Shown here piece by piece: positions 29,543-37,147 of a stretch of DNA of 64,000 nucleotides. Position 1 is the stretch's first letter. Each line of letters begins with the position of its first letter. The position numbers and the translations under genes are program-made. The stretch spans positions 1 through 64,000 of the forward strand of contig NZ_JADCJY010000002.1 in the NCBI RefSeq assembly GCF_014982715.1. Reading direction: 5' to 3'. The stretch is from Gallalistipes aquisgranensis (GTDB lineage: Bacteria > Bacteroidota > Bacteroidia > Bacteroidales > Rikenellaceae). The notes below the pieces were generated by a model. That model ran no database searches. It saw only the letters and a list, made by a program, of their open reading frames with translations, and was not told the DNA's origin.

Positions 29543-29572
29543 TCCCGAAACGATTTACAAATCCGCCACATC

Positions 29573-30772
29573 ATGCCGAACCTGTCAGAAAAAGGGATTT
29601 ACCTGCCGCCTTCCCCTATCCGGAAGCTGGTTCCCTATGCCGAAGAGGCCAAGCGCCGGGGCATCAAAGTACACCACCTCAACATCGGTCAACCGGACAT
29701 TCCCACGCCGGCCGTCGCGGTCGAGGCGGTCCGCGCCGTCCACGACAGGGTGTTCGAGTACTCCCACTCGGCCGGCATCGAAAGCTACCGCCGCAAACTG
29801 GCGGGCTACTATACCGGCATCGGTATCGACATCACTTACGAGGACCTGCTCGTCACGGTCGGAGGCTCGGAGGCGATCTTCATGGCCATGACCGTCTGCA
29901 TGAATCCCGGCGACGAGGTGCTCGTTCCCGAACCCTTCTACGCCAACTACAACGGTTTCGCCATGGAGGCGGGCGTCAACATCAAGCCGATCTTCTCGAC
30001 CATCGAGAACGATTTCGCCCTCCCTCCGATGGAGGAGTTCGAACGCCACATCACCCCGCGCACCAAAGCGATCCTGATCTGCAATCCGAACAACCCGACC
30101 GGATACCTGTACAGCCGCGAGGAACTGAACCAACTGCGCGACATCGTCAAACGGTACGATCTGTTCCTGCTCTCGGACGAAGTGTACCGGGAGTTCTGCT
30201 ATGACGGCCACAAACATATCTCCGTGATGAATCTCGAAGGAATCGAGGATAACGTGGTGATGATCGACTCCGTATCGAAACGGTACAGCATGTGCGGTGT
30301 CCGGCTGGGCACGCTCGCCTCGCGCAACCGCGAGGTGATCGAGGCGGCACTGAAAATGGCCCAGGCCCGCCTCTCGCCTCCCTATCTGGCCCAAGTGGCA
30401 GCCGAAGCCGCCCTGGACGCCCCTAAAAGCTATTTCGAAGAGGTTTACGCCGAATACAACAAACGGCGCATCTGCATCGTGAATGCCCTCAACGAAATCG
30501 AAGGCGTCTACTGCCCCATGCCCAAAGGAGCCTTCTATACCACCGTAAGGCTGCCGATCGACGATTCGGACCGTTTCGCCCAATGGATGCTCGAGGAGTT
30601 CAGCCACAAGGGCGAGACCGTCATGCTGGCCCCGGCTACGGGATTCTACGCCTCCCGCCACCTCGGACACGACGAGGTGCGCGTGGCCTACGTGCTCAAG
30701 TGCGAAGACCTGCTGGCTGCCGCGGAATGTATCCGGGAAGCACTGAAAGTCTACCCCGGACGCACTCTTTAG
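29573..30772 (+). CDS. Class I/II PLP-dependent aminotransferase (aspartate-aminotransferase type)
   Basis: A 399-residue fold-type I aminotransferase. Visible landmarks: HLNIGQPDIPTP near the N-terminus, the cofactor-binding CNPNNPTGYLYSREEL, LLSDEVYREF (Asp contacting the PLP nitrogen), the Schiff-base lysine in DSVSKRYSMCGVRLG, and the substrate-carboxylate arginine in the C-terminal HDEVRVAYV. The amino-acid substrate cannot be fixed; aspartate, or aromatic amino acids, are the usual ones for this subgroup. Confidence 0.9.
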   Translation: MPNLSEKGIYLPPSPIRKLVPYAEEAKRRGIKVHHLNIGQPDIPTPAVAVEAVRAVHDRVFEYSHSAGIESYRRKLAGYYTGIGIDITYEDLLVTVGGSEAIFMAMTVCMNPGDEVLVPEPFYANYNGFAMEAGVNIKPIFSTIENDFALPPMEEFERHITPRTKAILICNPNNPTGYLYSREELNQLRDIVKRYDLFLLSDEVYREFCYDGHKHISVMNLEGIEDNVVMIDSVSKRYSMCGVRLGTLASRNREVIEAALKMAQARLSPPYLAQVAAEAALDAPKSYFEEVYAEYNKRRICIVNALNEIEGVYCPMPKGAFYTTVRLPIDDSDRFAQWMLEEFSHKGETVMLAPATGFYASRHLGHDEVRVAYVLKCEDLLAAAECIREALKVYPGRTL

Positions 30773-30809
30773 CCACCACAAAAAGAGGCTGTCCTACGCG
30801 CCCGGGTCC

Positions 30810-30857
30810 AATGAAATCACCCCCGCAGGAACAAAATCCTGCGGGGGTGATTTCATT
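30810..30857. terminator. Bidirectional terminator with a perfect 21-bp stem
   Basis: Left arm 30810-30830 (AATGAAATCACCCCCGCAGGA region), 6-base loop, right arm 30837-30857. It lies between the convergent aminotransferase and lipoprotein genes. The stem is unusually long and perfect. Confidence 0.75.
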
Positions 30858-30906
30858 TCAGAAAGCCCGACAGACCTTATTCCCGTCGACAGGCAATCCG
30901 TCTGTT

Positions 30907-32262
30907 CTACCTGACATACAGGATGCTGCCCACAGACCGCTCTCCCTCGTGGTCGAAAGCTCCGTTATCGCAGGGATAGTTGACCACCCCTTTCCCCGAA
31001 ATCCACAGGGTCGTGGAACCGCCTCCGTCCAGATTCATCGCATCGTCGGCTCCCAGGGCCCACATCGCCTTGGCAAGTTGGGGCGTGGTCATCCCCGCCG
31101 CCTTGCTCGGGAAACGGCCGTCGACCGTCAGAAAAATCACGTCTCCGCCCTCGGTCACACCGACGGCCGTCCGGGGATTTTTCGACGTATTGTGAGAGGA
31201 TGAGGTGCTCAACGCCTCGACCACCTTGTCTTTCAGCAGGAACGGCCCGCCTACCAGGATATTGTCCCCCTCGAGTGTCCGGGCCTCGGTGTTGCGTCCG
31301 GGCACTTTCCGAACCTCCGCACGATTGTCCTGAATGATGATGGCAGCGTTCCCGAACGTAGCCGAAACATCGTCGTAGCCCTGCTGCACTACAACCCCGT
31401 CGATCTTTACGAAAGGCAGTTTATCCGCGGAAAAATACCCTGCATTGATTCCGGCCAACGCTCCCGCCGCTTCACATTGCACGCTCGTTTTACGAGTTCC
31501 CGAAGCGGGATTTGCGATTCCCAGCTTATTGGCCGAAGAGGGCGTCACACACACCACATTCATCGACTGGGGCAGGCCGAATGCGGTGAGGAAGGCCGAC
31601 TTCCACACGACGCCCTCCCGCAGCTGTTCGGTTTTCCAGTCGGCCGTGACGATCAGCAGCGAATCGCACCGGTCAAGGTCATAATCATAATTCCCTGCAT
31701 TCGACGTGGCACCGTCGCGCACCACCGTAACGGCGACACTCTCCTTGTAAATGCGCGGCACCTTCACTTTCAGGGCCGTCTCGGAAGCCTCCGACACCTC
31801 GGCCTTCACATCGTCGAAATAGACCTCGTTCTCGGCAGGCACCGTTCCGAAATTCTTCCCGGTGACGGTGACGGTCTCGTCGTACACGCCCCGCCCTCCT
31901 TCGATTCCGGTCACCTCGGGCACGCCCGGACGATAAGTCAGGGTGAGGGTATTCGTCGCGGCCCCGCCGACCTTCAAGTTGACGGCCACGGTCTGGCCCT
32001 CACGGCCGTCTTCCGGCGCTGCAACCATGATCCGGTCGTTGGAGAACGCGATGATGGGGTTCTCCCTTCCGTCGAACAATACCTGCACGTTTTCCCGGTG
32101 AAGGCCGAAATTCTTACCGTGAATGAAAAGGCATTTTCCAGGCCGGACATATTCCGGCTCGAGCGAAGTGATTTCAGGTGCGGAATCTTCGTCCTTATCG
32201 CATCCGGCCGCAACGGCAAGCAGCAGAGGCAGGGACAACAGCAGTAAAAGGCTTCGTTTCAT
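30907..32262 (-). CDS. Phosphodiester glycosidase-type lipoprotein with IPT/TIG domains (copy 1)
   Basis: A 451-residue secreted lipoprotein (lipobox AVAAGC, Cys21). Two immunoglobulin-like IPT/TIG domains (about 30-112 and 113-197; PEITSLEPEYVRPG and PEVTGIEGGRGVYDETVTVTGKNFG) precede a C-terminal NAGPA/phosphodiester-glycosidase domain (INAGYF, PRTAVGVTEGGDVIFLTVDGR, DDAMNLDGGGSTTLW). Related enzymes uncover GlcNAc-1-phosphodiesters; the substrate here is unknown. It is 161 bases downstream of a close paralogue on the same strand and has its own promoter box. Confidence 0.87.
   Translation of the reverse strand: MKRSLLLLLSLPLLLAVAAGCDKDEDSAPEITSLEPEYVRPGKCLFIHGKNFGLHRENVQVLFDGRENPIIAFSNDRIMVAAPEDGREGQTVAVNLKVGGAATNTLTLTYRPGVPEVTGIEGGRGVYDETVTVTGKNFGTVPAENEVYFDDVKAEVSEASETALKVKVPRIYKESVAVTVVRDGATSNAGNYDYDLDRCDSLLIVTADWKTEQLREGVVWKSAFLTAFGLPQSMNVVCVTPSSANKLGIANPASGTRKTSVQCEAAGALAGINAGYFSADKLPFVKIDGVVVQQGYDDVSATFGNAAIIIQDNRAEVRKVPGRNTEARTLEGDNILVGGPFLLKDKVVEALSTSSSHNTSKNPRTAVGVTEGGDVIFLTVDGRFPSKAAGMTTPQLAKAMWALGADDAMNLDGGGSTTLWISGKGVVNYPCDNGAFDHEGERSVGSILYVR
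30962..31061. repeat. Exact 100-bp direct repeat, copy in gene 1
   Basis: Identical base for base to 32479-32578. It encodes the C-terminal part of the glycosidase domain (MNLDGGGSTTLW region). Similarity stays high for a further roughly 130 bases. Confidence 0.9.
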
Positions 32263-32308
32263 AACGACAAAATCAATTTACAGATTAGCATATAGATCTT
32301 TTGTAAAT

Positions 32309-32316
32309 CAAAACTA
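32309..32316 (-). promoter_or_regulatory. -7 box of lipoprotein copy 1 (TAGTTTTG)
   Basis: Exact TAnnTTTG on the minus strand, 46 bases upstream of the copy-1 start. Confidence 0.55.
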
Positions 32317-32423
32317 TACATCCCTCCTGCAAAATCCAAGCGGAGCGGCTCACTTTGACGCGAATCGCCCCGCCTTTGCCGTTTTTCGAAACCTCGCACC
32401 TCCGGTCCCGGCGTTTCCGGTCC

Positions 32424-33797
32424 CTATTTCACATAGACGACACTTCCCACCGGGCGCTCCCCCCCATGATCGAACGCCCCGTTATCGCAGGGATAGTTGA
32501 CCACCCCTTTCCCCGAAATCCACAGGGTCGTGGAACCGCCTCCGTCCAGATTCATCGCATCGTCGGCTCCCAGGGCCCGCATCGCCTTGGCGAGTTGGGG
32601 CGTGGTCATCCCCGCCGCCTTGCCCGGGAAACGGCCGTCGACCGTCAGGAAAATCACGTCTCCGTCCCCGGTCACACCGACGGCCGTCCGGGGATGCCTC
32701 GCCGTATTATGGGTAGTGGAAGTGCTCAACTGCTCCACCACTCCGTCTTTCAACAGAAACGGTCCGCACACCAGAATGTCGTCCCCTTCCAGAGTCCGGG
32801 CTTCGGCATTGCAGCCCGCCACTTTCCGTATCTCGACCCGGTTGTTCCGTATGACGATCGCGGCATTTCCGAATGTCGACGAAACACGGTCGTATCCGGA
32901 CTGAACGACCGTTCCGCCTATCTTTACGAAGGGCTTTTTCTTCTCATCGAAATACCCCCCGTTTACACCGAGCAAAGCACCCGCATCACCGCACTGCAAA
33001 CTCGTTCTGCGGAGCCCCGAAACGCTGCACCCGATCCCCAGTCTGTTCTGCTGCGAAGGAGTCACGTACACCACATTCATCGAGTGGGGAGCGTCGAACG
33101 CCTTCAGGAAAGCCGACTTCCATACGACGCCTTCCCTCAGCTGCTCGGTCTTCCAGTCGGCCGTGACGATCAGCAGCGAATCGCAGCGATCCAGATCATA
33201 CGAAAAATTCACGGCATTCGACCTCACTCCGCCGCGAACGACCGTGACAGAGACATTCTCCTTATAGATACGGGGCACTTTCACAGTCAAGGCAGTCTCC
33301 GACTCTTCCGTAATCTCCGCCTCCGTCTCGTCGAAATAAACGACACGCTCACCGACAGCCCCGAACCTCTTTCCGATGACCGTGACGAGCTCTCCGTACA
33401 ACCCCCGACCACCGTCTATACTCGTTATCTCCGGCACATCGGTACGCCAAACAGAAGTGACGGCCTCCGAAACATTTCCATCCCTGCTCAGGCGAACGGA
33501 AACCGGACGACCGTCCTGCCCTCCGTCGGGAACCGTAACCCCGACCCGGTTACCGGAAAGCGACTCCGCCGGATATTCCCGCCCGTCGAAAAGCACCCGG
33601 ATCGCACCTGCGTCCGAACCGAAATTTTTCCCGTAAACCATCAGGGTTCCACCGGGCTGAAGGTAGTCCGGCACCAGCGAAACGATAACAGGTGCCGGCA
33701 TCGATTCGGCTTCCGCATCCTTGCCGCATCCGAACGCAGCATAAACCGACAAGACGATCAACAGAAAAAATGCCATACCACTACGCTTTAGGGTCAT
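32424..33797 (-). CDS. Phosphodiester glycosidase-type lipoprotein with IPT/TIG domains (copy 2)
   Basis: A 457-residue paralogue of the downstream gene with the same plan: signal peptide with lipobox (AAFGC, Cys24), two IPT/TIG domains (VIVSLVPDYLQPGGTLMVYGKNFG; PEITSIDGGRGLYGELVTVIGKRFG) and a phosphodiester-glycosidase domain (VNGGYF, PRTAVGVTGDGDVIFLTVDGR, MNLDGGGSTTLW). The TIG part has diverged much more than the enzyme part. A 100-bp block (32479-32578) is identical to copy 1. The start could also be the in-frame ATG at 33812. Confidence 0.86.
   Translation of the reverse strand: MTLKRSGMAFFLLIVLSVYAAFGCGKDAEAESMPAPVIVSLVPDYLQPGGTLMVYGKNFGSDAGAIRVLFDGREYPAESLSGNRVGVTVPDGGQDGRPVSVRLSRDGNVSEAVTSVWRTDVPEITSIDGGRGLYGELVTVIGKRFGAVGERVVYFDETEAEITEESETALTVKVPRIYKENVSVTVVRGGVRSNAVNFSYDLDRCDSLLIVTADWKTEQLREGVVWKSAFLKAFDAPHSMNVVYVTPSQQNRLGIGCSVSGLRRTSLQCGDAGALLGVNGGYFDEKKKPFVKIGGTVVQSGYDRVSSTFGNAAIVIRNNRVEIRKVAGCNAEARTLEGDDILVCGPFLLKDGVVEQLSTSTTHNTARHPRTAVGVTGDGDVIFLTVDGRFPGKAAGMTTPQLAKAMRALGADDAMNLDGGGSTTLWISGKGVVNYPCDNGAFDHGGERPVGSVVYVK
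32479..32578. repeat. Exact 100-bp direct repeat, copy in gene 2
   Basis: Partner of 30962-31061, 1,517 bases apart, same orientation, inside the paralogous gene. Confidence 0.9.
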
Positions 33798-33832
33798 GGA
33801 ATAAACCACCATAATTAATAATATTAATCATA

Positions 33833-33840
33833 CAAATATA
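33833..33840 (-). promoter_or_regulatory. -7 box of lipoprotein copy 2 (TATATTTG)
   Basis: Exact TAnnTTTG on the minus strand, 35 bases upstream of the chosen start (20 bases from the alternative ATG at 33812). Confidence 0.55.
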
Positions 33841-34012
33841 ACGGAAAAATACTCACGAACAAGTATCGGACAACATTCCGTTCACACCCGAAAACATTTT
33901 TTATACATCATCTCCGGAACCGATGAAAAAATACGAAATATCTTGCAAAAAAGAAAAACAAGCCCTATCTTTGCACCCGCAATTAGATCCCAAAGGATTC
34001 ATAATTGCGACT

Positions 34013-34087
34013 CGGGGTGTAGCTCAGCCCGGTTAGAGTACACGTCTGGGGGGCGTGTGGTCGTACGTTCGAATCGTATCACCCCGA
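34013..34087 (+). tRNA. tRNA-Pro (anticodon GGG)
   Basis: Acceptor CGGGGTG pairs with CACCCCG and the discriminator is A. The D-arm contains AGCTCAGCCCGGTTAGA. The anticodon stem CACGT/GCGTG encloses CTGGGGG (anticodon GGG). The T-arm is GTACG TTCGAAT CGTAT (with one mismatch-tolerant pair). The gene is intact; its 3' part is duplicated at 36889-36944, so the tRNA served as an integration site. Confidence 0.94.
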
Positions 34088-34088
34088 C
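34033..34088. repeat. 56-bp direct repeat, left junction (attL-like)
   Basis: 3' three quarters of tRNA-Pro from the D-loop to one base past the discriminator. It is identical to 36889-36944 with no mismatch. Confidence 0.92.
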
Positions 34089-34093
34089 AAATT

Positions 34094-34125
34094 AGGCCTA
34101 AGTATTAATCACTTAGGCCTTTTTG
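34094..34125 (+). terminator. Terminator directly after tRNA-Pro, inside the island
   Basis: A 10-bp stem (AGGCCTAAGT at 34094-34103 pairs with 34111-34120), followed by TTTTG. It is brought in by the island and replaces the native terminator now found at 36947-36980. Confidence 0.8.
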
Positions 34126-34471
34126 TTTCCGCATACGTTTCCGCTTTAAAATGAAAATCTCGGTTTGAGGTCTTCTACCCGGATAAATACGGAGTATCTC
34201 CACTCATTTCTACTTCACTTATCGCCCCCACAGGAAACAATCCTAAAAAAGTTTTTCCGGATAACTTTATGCCGAAATCTTGCAACTGGATTCTGTGAAC
34301 ATTATTTGGAGCAGTTCAAACAACAGATACGAGGACAGACTTTGACAGGGGTCTTAATATAAACACTTTGACAATGTTTGTCCTTTTTATACTATATCCT
34401 TTTTATTTCAATTATAATTTCATAACTTGTATTGCATATATGTAGATGATTAATAATCATTAGTTTTTTCA
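34126..34471. other. Gene-poor left end of the island
   Basis: No convincing gene. A short frame ending at 34362 (CRNLATGFCEHYLEQF) has no recognisable relatives and may be a remnant of a deleted gene. The AT-rich segment 34380-34470 precedes the CoiA-like gene and probably holds its promoter. Confidence 0.5.
34372..34387 (+). repeat. 16-bp repeat upstream of the CoiA-like gene
   Basis: CAATGTTTGTCCTTTT, repeated exactly at 35449-35464 upstream of the next gene. Possibly a shared promoter or regulator site of the island. Confidence 0.7.
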
Positions 34472-35416
34472 ATGACAAAACTATTGCTTCCATACGCCAT
34501 TAATAGCTCTGGCAACCTTGTACACATTGATGACGCCCGTAAAGGCGATATTTATACATGTCCTTCATGTGGAGCGAATTTATCATTAAGAATTAGTAAA
34601 ATACCTGAAGGTCAAAAATATCATCGAATAAATCACTTTGCCCACAAAGGTTCTGTTGATAATCGTTGTTCGGAATCATTTCTGCATAAATTATTCAAAC
34701 AACGCGTAGCAGAGTATATAAGAACGGAGTTAGACAGGCCCAATAAAGCTATTTGGTTTGAATGGAAGTGTGATAAATGCAACGAACTACATAAGGGGAA
34801 CTTACTAAAAAAAGCAACTCAAGTCATTGAAGAATTAGACTTGCAAGTATGTAGGCCCGATATTGCATTACTTGATAAAGATGGTAAAGTTGTCATAGTA
34901 ATAGAAATTGTGGTGACACATAAACCTTCGTCAGAGACATTACAATTCTATAAAGATAATAAGATTGCATGTCTACAAATCGAGGTCTCTGATTTTTCAG
35001 AATGTGACAGGATACAAGAGAAAGTATTGCATCCAAACGCTGTAAGTATGTGTCCAAACCCGATTTGTAAAAAATGCGGAGAGGTAATGAATAGTGCCAA
35101 ATTAATAGTTGTTACTGCCCCATGCTGGAAATGTTCTAATGCCATGAAAATTGCCATGATTGTATCAAATGACGGCAATTACATACATAGTCCCAAGGTT
35201 TTTACCAATGATGAAATTAGGAAGGCTCAAATGTTTGGAGTAAATATTAAAAACCGATATAGTCAAACGGTACGAGAAAATTATTGGGCAAATGTTTGTG
35301 ATAAATGCAATGCATTCGTAGGAGATTTTTATATGCATGGCTATTTCAATTTACCTCATGACGAAGAGGTAGATTTAAGTTATAAATGCTTTAATTGTAT
35401 GCAAATGGAGTATTAA
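34472..35416 (+). CDS. CoiA-like zinc-ribbon protein with nuclease-like core
   Basis: A 314-residue protein, strongly AT-rich in codon use compared with its surroundings. The N-terminal part (TCPSCGANLSLRIS, HFAHKGS) resembles competence protein CoiA. The middle CRPDIALLDKDGKVVIVIEIVVTHK has the D...ExV arrangement of PD-(D/E)XK nucleases. The C-terminal half has paired cysteines (CPNPICKKCG, CWKC, CDKC, CFNC), i.e. several zinc ribbons. CoiA family members process DNA in transformation; here, within a mobile island, a nuclease role in defence or DNA uptake is inference. The start is the ATG at 34472. Confidence 0.65.
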   Translation: MTKLLLPYAINSSGNLVHIDDARKGDIYTCPSCGANLSLRISKIPEGQKYHRINHFAHKGSVDNRCSESFLHKLFKQRVAEYIRTELDRPNKAIWFEWKCDKCNELHKGNLLKKATQVIEELDLQVCRPDIALLDKDGKVVIVIEIVVTHKPSSETLQFYKDNKIACLQIEVSDFSECDRIQEKVLHPNAVSMCPNPICKKCGEVMNSAKLIVVTAPCWKCSNAMKIAMIVSNDGNYIHSPKVFTNDEIRKAQMFGVNIKNRYSQTVRENYWANVCDKCNAFVGDFYMHGYFNLPHDEEVDLSYKCFNCMQMEY

Positions 35417-35448
35417 AAGACGAAATAGAAGCCGAGACCCATTTTATG

Positions 35449-35464
35449 CAATGTTTGTCCTTTT
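35449..35464 (+). repeat. 16-bp repeat upstream of the A1S_2505-type gene
   Basis: Second copy of CAATGTTTGTCCTTTT (see 34372-34387), ending 18 bases before the start codon at 35483. Confidence 0.7.
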
Positions 35465-35482
35465 CGATATTTTTACCTAATT

Positions 35483-35863
35483 ATGAGAATAGCATCCAAT
35501 CATATCATCACACTCCAATCTAATGAAATTTTCGTCTTCGGAAGTAATCTGGCAGGACAACATGGAGGTGGTGCAGCGCGGTTGGCATATCAGAAATTCG
35601 GGGCTGTTTGGGGGCAGGGTGTCGGATTGCAAGGACAAAGTTATGCTATACCGACCATGCAAGGTGGAGTAGAGACTATTAAGCCCTATGTAGACGAGTT
35701 CATTGAGTTTGCAAAGCAACATCCACAACTCAAATTCTTGGTGACGGAAATCGGTTGCGGGATAGCAGGATTCACTCCAACCGAGATTGCTCCGTTATTT
35801 GAACAGGCAAAAGGAGTAAGCAATATCTATTTGCCAGAACACTTTTGGAAGCTACTTAAATAA
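35483..35863 (+). CDS. A1S_2505-family phage non-structural protein
   Basis: A 126-residue protein with the pattern NEIFVFGSNLAGQHGGGAARLAYQKFGAVWGQGVGLQGQSYAIPT followed by FLVTEIGCGIAGFTPTEIAPLFEQA. This matches a family seen in phages and mobile elements (NCBI name A1S_2505 family phage non-structural protein). The GSNLAGxHGGGAA loop recalls a nucleotide- or ADP-ribose-binding macro-like pocket, which is inference. It lies between the CoiA-like and zeta-toxin genes, same strand, with 66- and 75-base gaps. Confidence 0.75.
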   Translation: MRIASNHIITLQSNEIFVFGSNLAGQHGGGAARLAYQKFGAVWGQGVGLQGQSYAIPTMQGGVETIKPYVDEFIEFAKQHPQLKFLVTEIGCGIAGFTPTEIAPLFEQAKGVSNIYLPEHFWKLLK

Positions 35864-35938
35864 GATAAAATAGAGTATAAAGGCAAGCGGAAGATTTGGC
35901 ACAATTTATATAAATTATTATACCTTTGCTCATACGAT

Positions 35939-36520
35939 ATGCCGAAACTATACATCATAGCAGGTTGCAACGGTGCGGGAAAAACGACTGCATCCTATAC
36001 CGTATTACCTGAAATGCTCGGTTGCAAAGAGTTTGTCAATGCCGACGAGATTGCAAAAGGTCTATCACCGTTCAACCCCGAAAGCGTGGCAATCGAGGCG
36101 GGGCGGCTGATGTTGCAACGAATGGATGATCTGCTTGCAGAGGGTGCTGATTTTGCTTTTGAAACGACACTGGCGACACGCTCTTATGTGAGATTTATCG
36201 AGCGGGCACATGCGAAAGGCTACTTCGTAACCTTACTTTATTTTTGGTTGCCGACACCCGAACAAGCTATCGAACGTGTAGCGACACGGGTCAGAGAGGG
36301 CGGACATAATATTCCATCAGATGTCATTCGCCGTCGTTATGCAAATGGGATGAAGAATCTGACGACACTTTATACACCGATTTGCGATTTCTGGGCGATA
36401 TACGACAACAGTTCGGCAGATGCGGAGATTAAAATCGTTGCTTCGGGAGAGAAAGATACAACAATCCAAATAACAGATACGTTATCCTATAAAGCGATTA
36501 CAACCTATGAGCGAGCTTGA
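35939..36520 (+). CDS. Zeta-toxin family P-loop kinase
   Basis: A 193-residue protein with Walker A GCNGAGKTT (9-17), the zeta-toxin-type motif EFVNADEIAKGLSPFNPESVAIEAGRLM, FAFETTLATRSYVRFI and the LID-like region VREGGHNIPSDVIRRRY. Zeta toxins phosphorylate UDP-GlcNAc, but close Bacteroidetes relatives are uncharacterised and may act on another substrate. There is no epsilon-type antitoxin upstream. Instead a 52-residue ORF overlaps the 3' end by 14 bases, suggesting a coupled pair. Confidence 0.85.
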   Translation: MPKLYIIAGCNGAGKTTASYTVLPEMLGCKEFVNADEIAKGLSPFNPESVAIEAGRLMLQRMDDLLAEGADFAFETTLATRSYVRFIERAHAKGYFVTLLYFWLPTPEQAIERVATRVREGGHNIPSDVIRRRYANGMKNLTTLYTPICDFWAIYDNSSADAEIKIVASGEKDTTIQITDTLSYKAITTYERA

Positions 36521-36665
36521 AATAAAACAGATGCAGGAAAAGATCAATGCAGGGATTTTACTCGCCCGAAAGCGTCTGATCGAGAAAACCAAGAAAGAGG
36601 ACGGCGAATTGGTGGTCATGCGTGATGGCAAGGTCGTACGCATCAAAGCCAAAGACCTCAAATAA
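36507..36665 (+). CDS. Small basic protein overlapping the zeta-toxin gene
   Basis: A 52-residue ORF, start ATG at 36507 inside the last codons of the kinase gene (14-base overlap, other frame). The sequence is MSELEIKQMQEKINAGILLA at the start, then RKRLIEKTKK, then GELVVMRDGKVVRIKAKDLK. An N-terminal amphipathic helix is followed by a short beta segment. It ends just before a terminator. Translational coupling and size suggest an antitoxin or accessory partner of the kinase, which is inference. Confidence 0.65.
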   Translation: MSELEIKQMQEKINAGILLARKRLIEKTKKEDGELVVMRDGKVVRIKAKDLK

Positions 36666-36670
36666 TCTAT

Positions 36671-36700
36671 ATCCTCGGCTAAAGGGTCGGGGATTTTTCT
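36671..36700 (+). terminator. Terminator of the island cargo operon
   Basis: A 9-bp stem with two G-T pairs (ATCCTCGGC at 36671-36679 with 36686-36694), then TTTTTCTTTTT. It lies 5 bases after the small ORF stop. Confidence 0.75.
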
Positions 36701-36888
36701 TTTTGCTGAAACAAAAGCATCGCAACATTCTTAAAAGAAGGGAGCTGGAAAAAGTTTCTTGCACGTCTTTTCTTCTTGTTATCAATTCACTAATTGTCTA
36801 ACCATGATTGACTGTCGAATCAACCGACAAGTCAACCGTACCTGTTTCAGCTATCGCAATAAACTGATAACTTGTTTATTATATAGCT

Positions 36889-36944
36889 TTAGAGTACACG
36901 TCTGGGGGGCGTGTGGTCGTACGTTCGAATCGTATCACCCCGAC
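36889..36944. repeat. 56-bp direct repeat, right junction (attR-like tRNA-Pro 3' part)
   Basis: Exact copy of 34033-34088. It lacks the 5' acceptor strand and D-stem, so it is not a functional tRNA. It marks the right end of the island. Confidence 0.92.
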
Positions 36945-36946
36945 CG

Positions 36947-36980
36947 AAGAAGCCGACTGGTATCAGTCGGCTTCTTTATT
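36947..36980 (+). terminator. Original tRNA-Pro terminator, now displaced
   Basis: A 12-bp stem (AAGAAGCCGACT at 36947-36958 with 36965-36976) followed by TTTATTTT, three bases beyond the attR-like repeat. Removing the island would rejoin it to tRNA-Pro. Confidence 0.8.
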
Positions 36981-37147
36981 TTCGACATTTTAGTCTCTGA
37001 CATATCCTGCCCCTTGTCCGGCGGCAACCGGCAAAACCTTCCGCACCGGCCGTATCCATCAGCAAGAAACACGACAAAAAAGTCCACTTCGTATACCGTA
37101 TCGAAAAAATAGCTATATTTATACGGAATACCGACCGATGAACCGCC

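Larger units (their letters stand above)
34089..36944. mobile_element. Integrated 2.86-kb island at tRNA-Pro, recombinase absent
   Basis: AT-rich DNA bounded by the tRNA-Pro gene and an exact 56-bp copy of its 3' part. That is the usual outcome of tyrosine-recombinase integration into a tRNA gene. Cargo: a CoiA-like protein, an A1S_2505-type phage protein, a zeta-toxin-family kinase and a 52-residue overlapping ORF. No integrase, excisionase or replication gene is visible, so the element is either a deletion remnant or a passenger mobilised in trans. Confidence 0.85.

Noticed and set aside
30962-32578. 100-bp direct repeats as ends of an insertion sequence
   Set aside because: The repeats are coding parts of paralogous genes and no transposase lies between them.
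36889-36944. Second tRNA-Pro gene
   Set aside because: It lacks the 5' acceptor strand and most of the D-arm. It is an attachment-site duplicate only.
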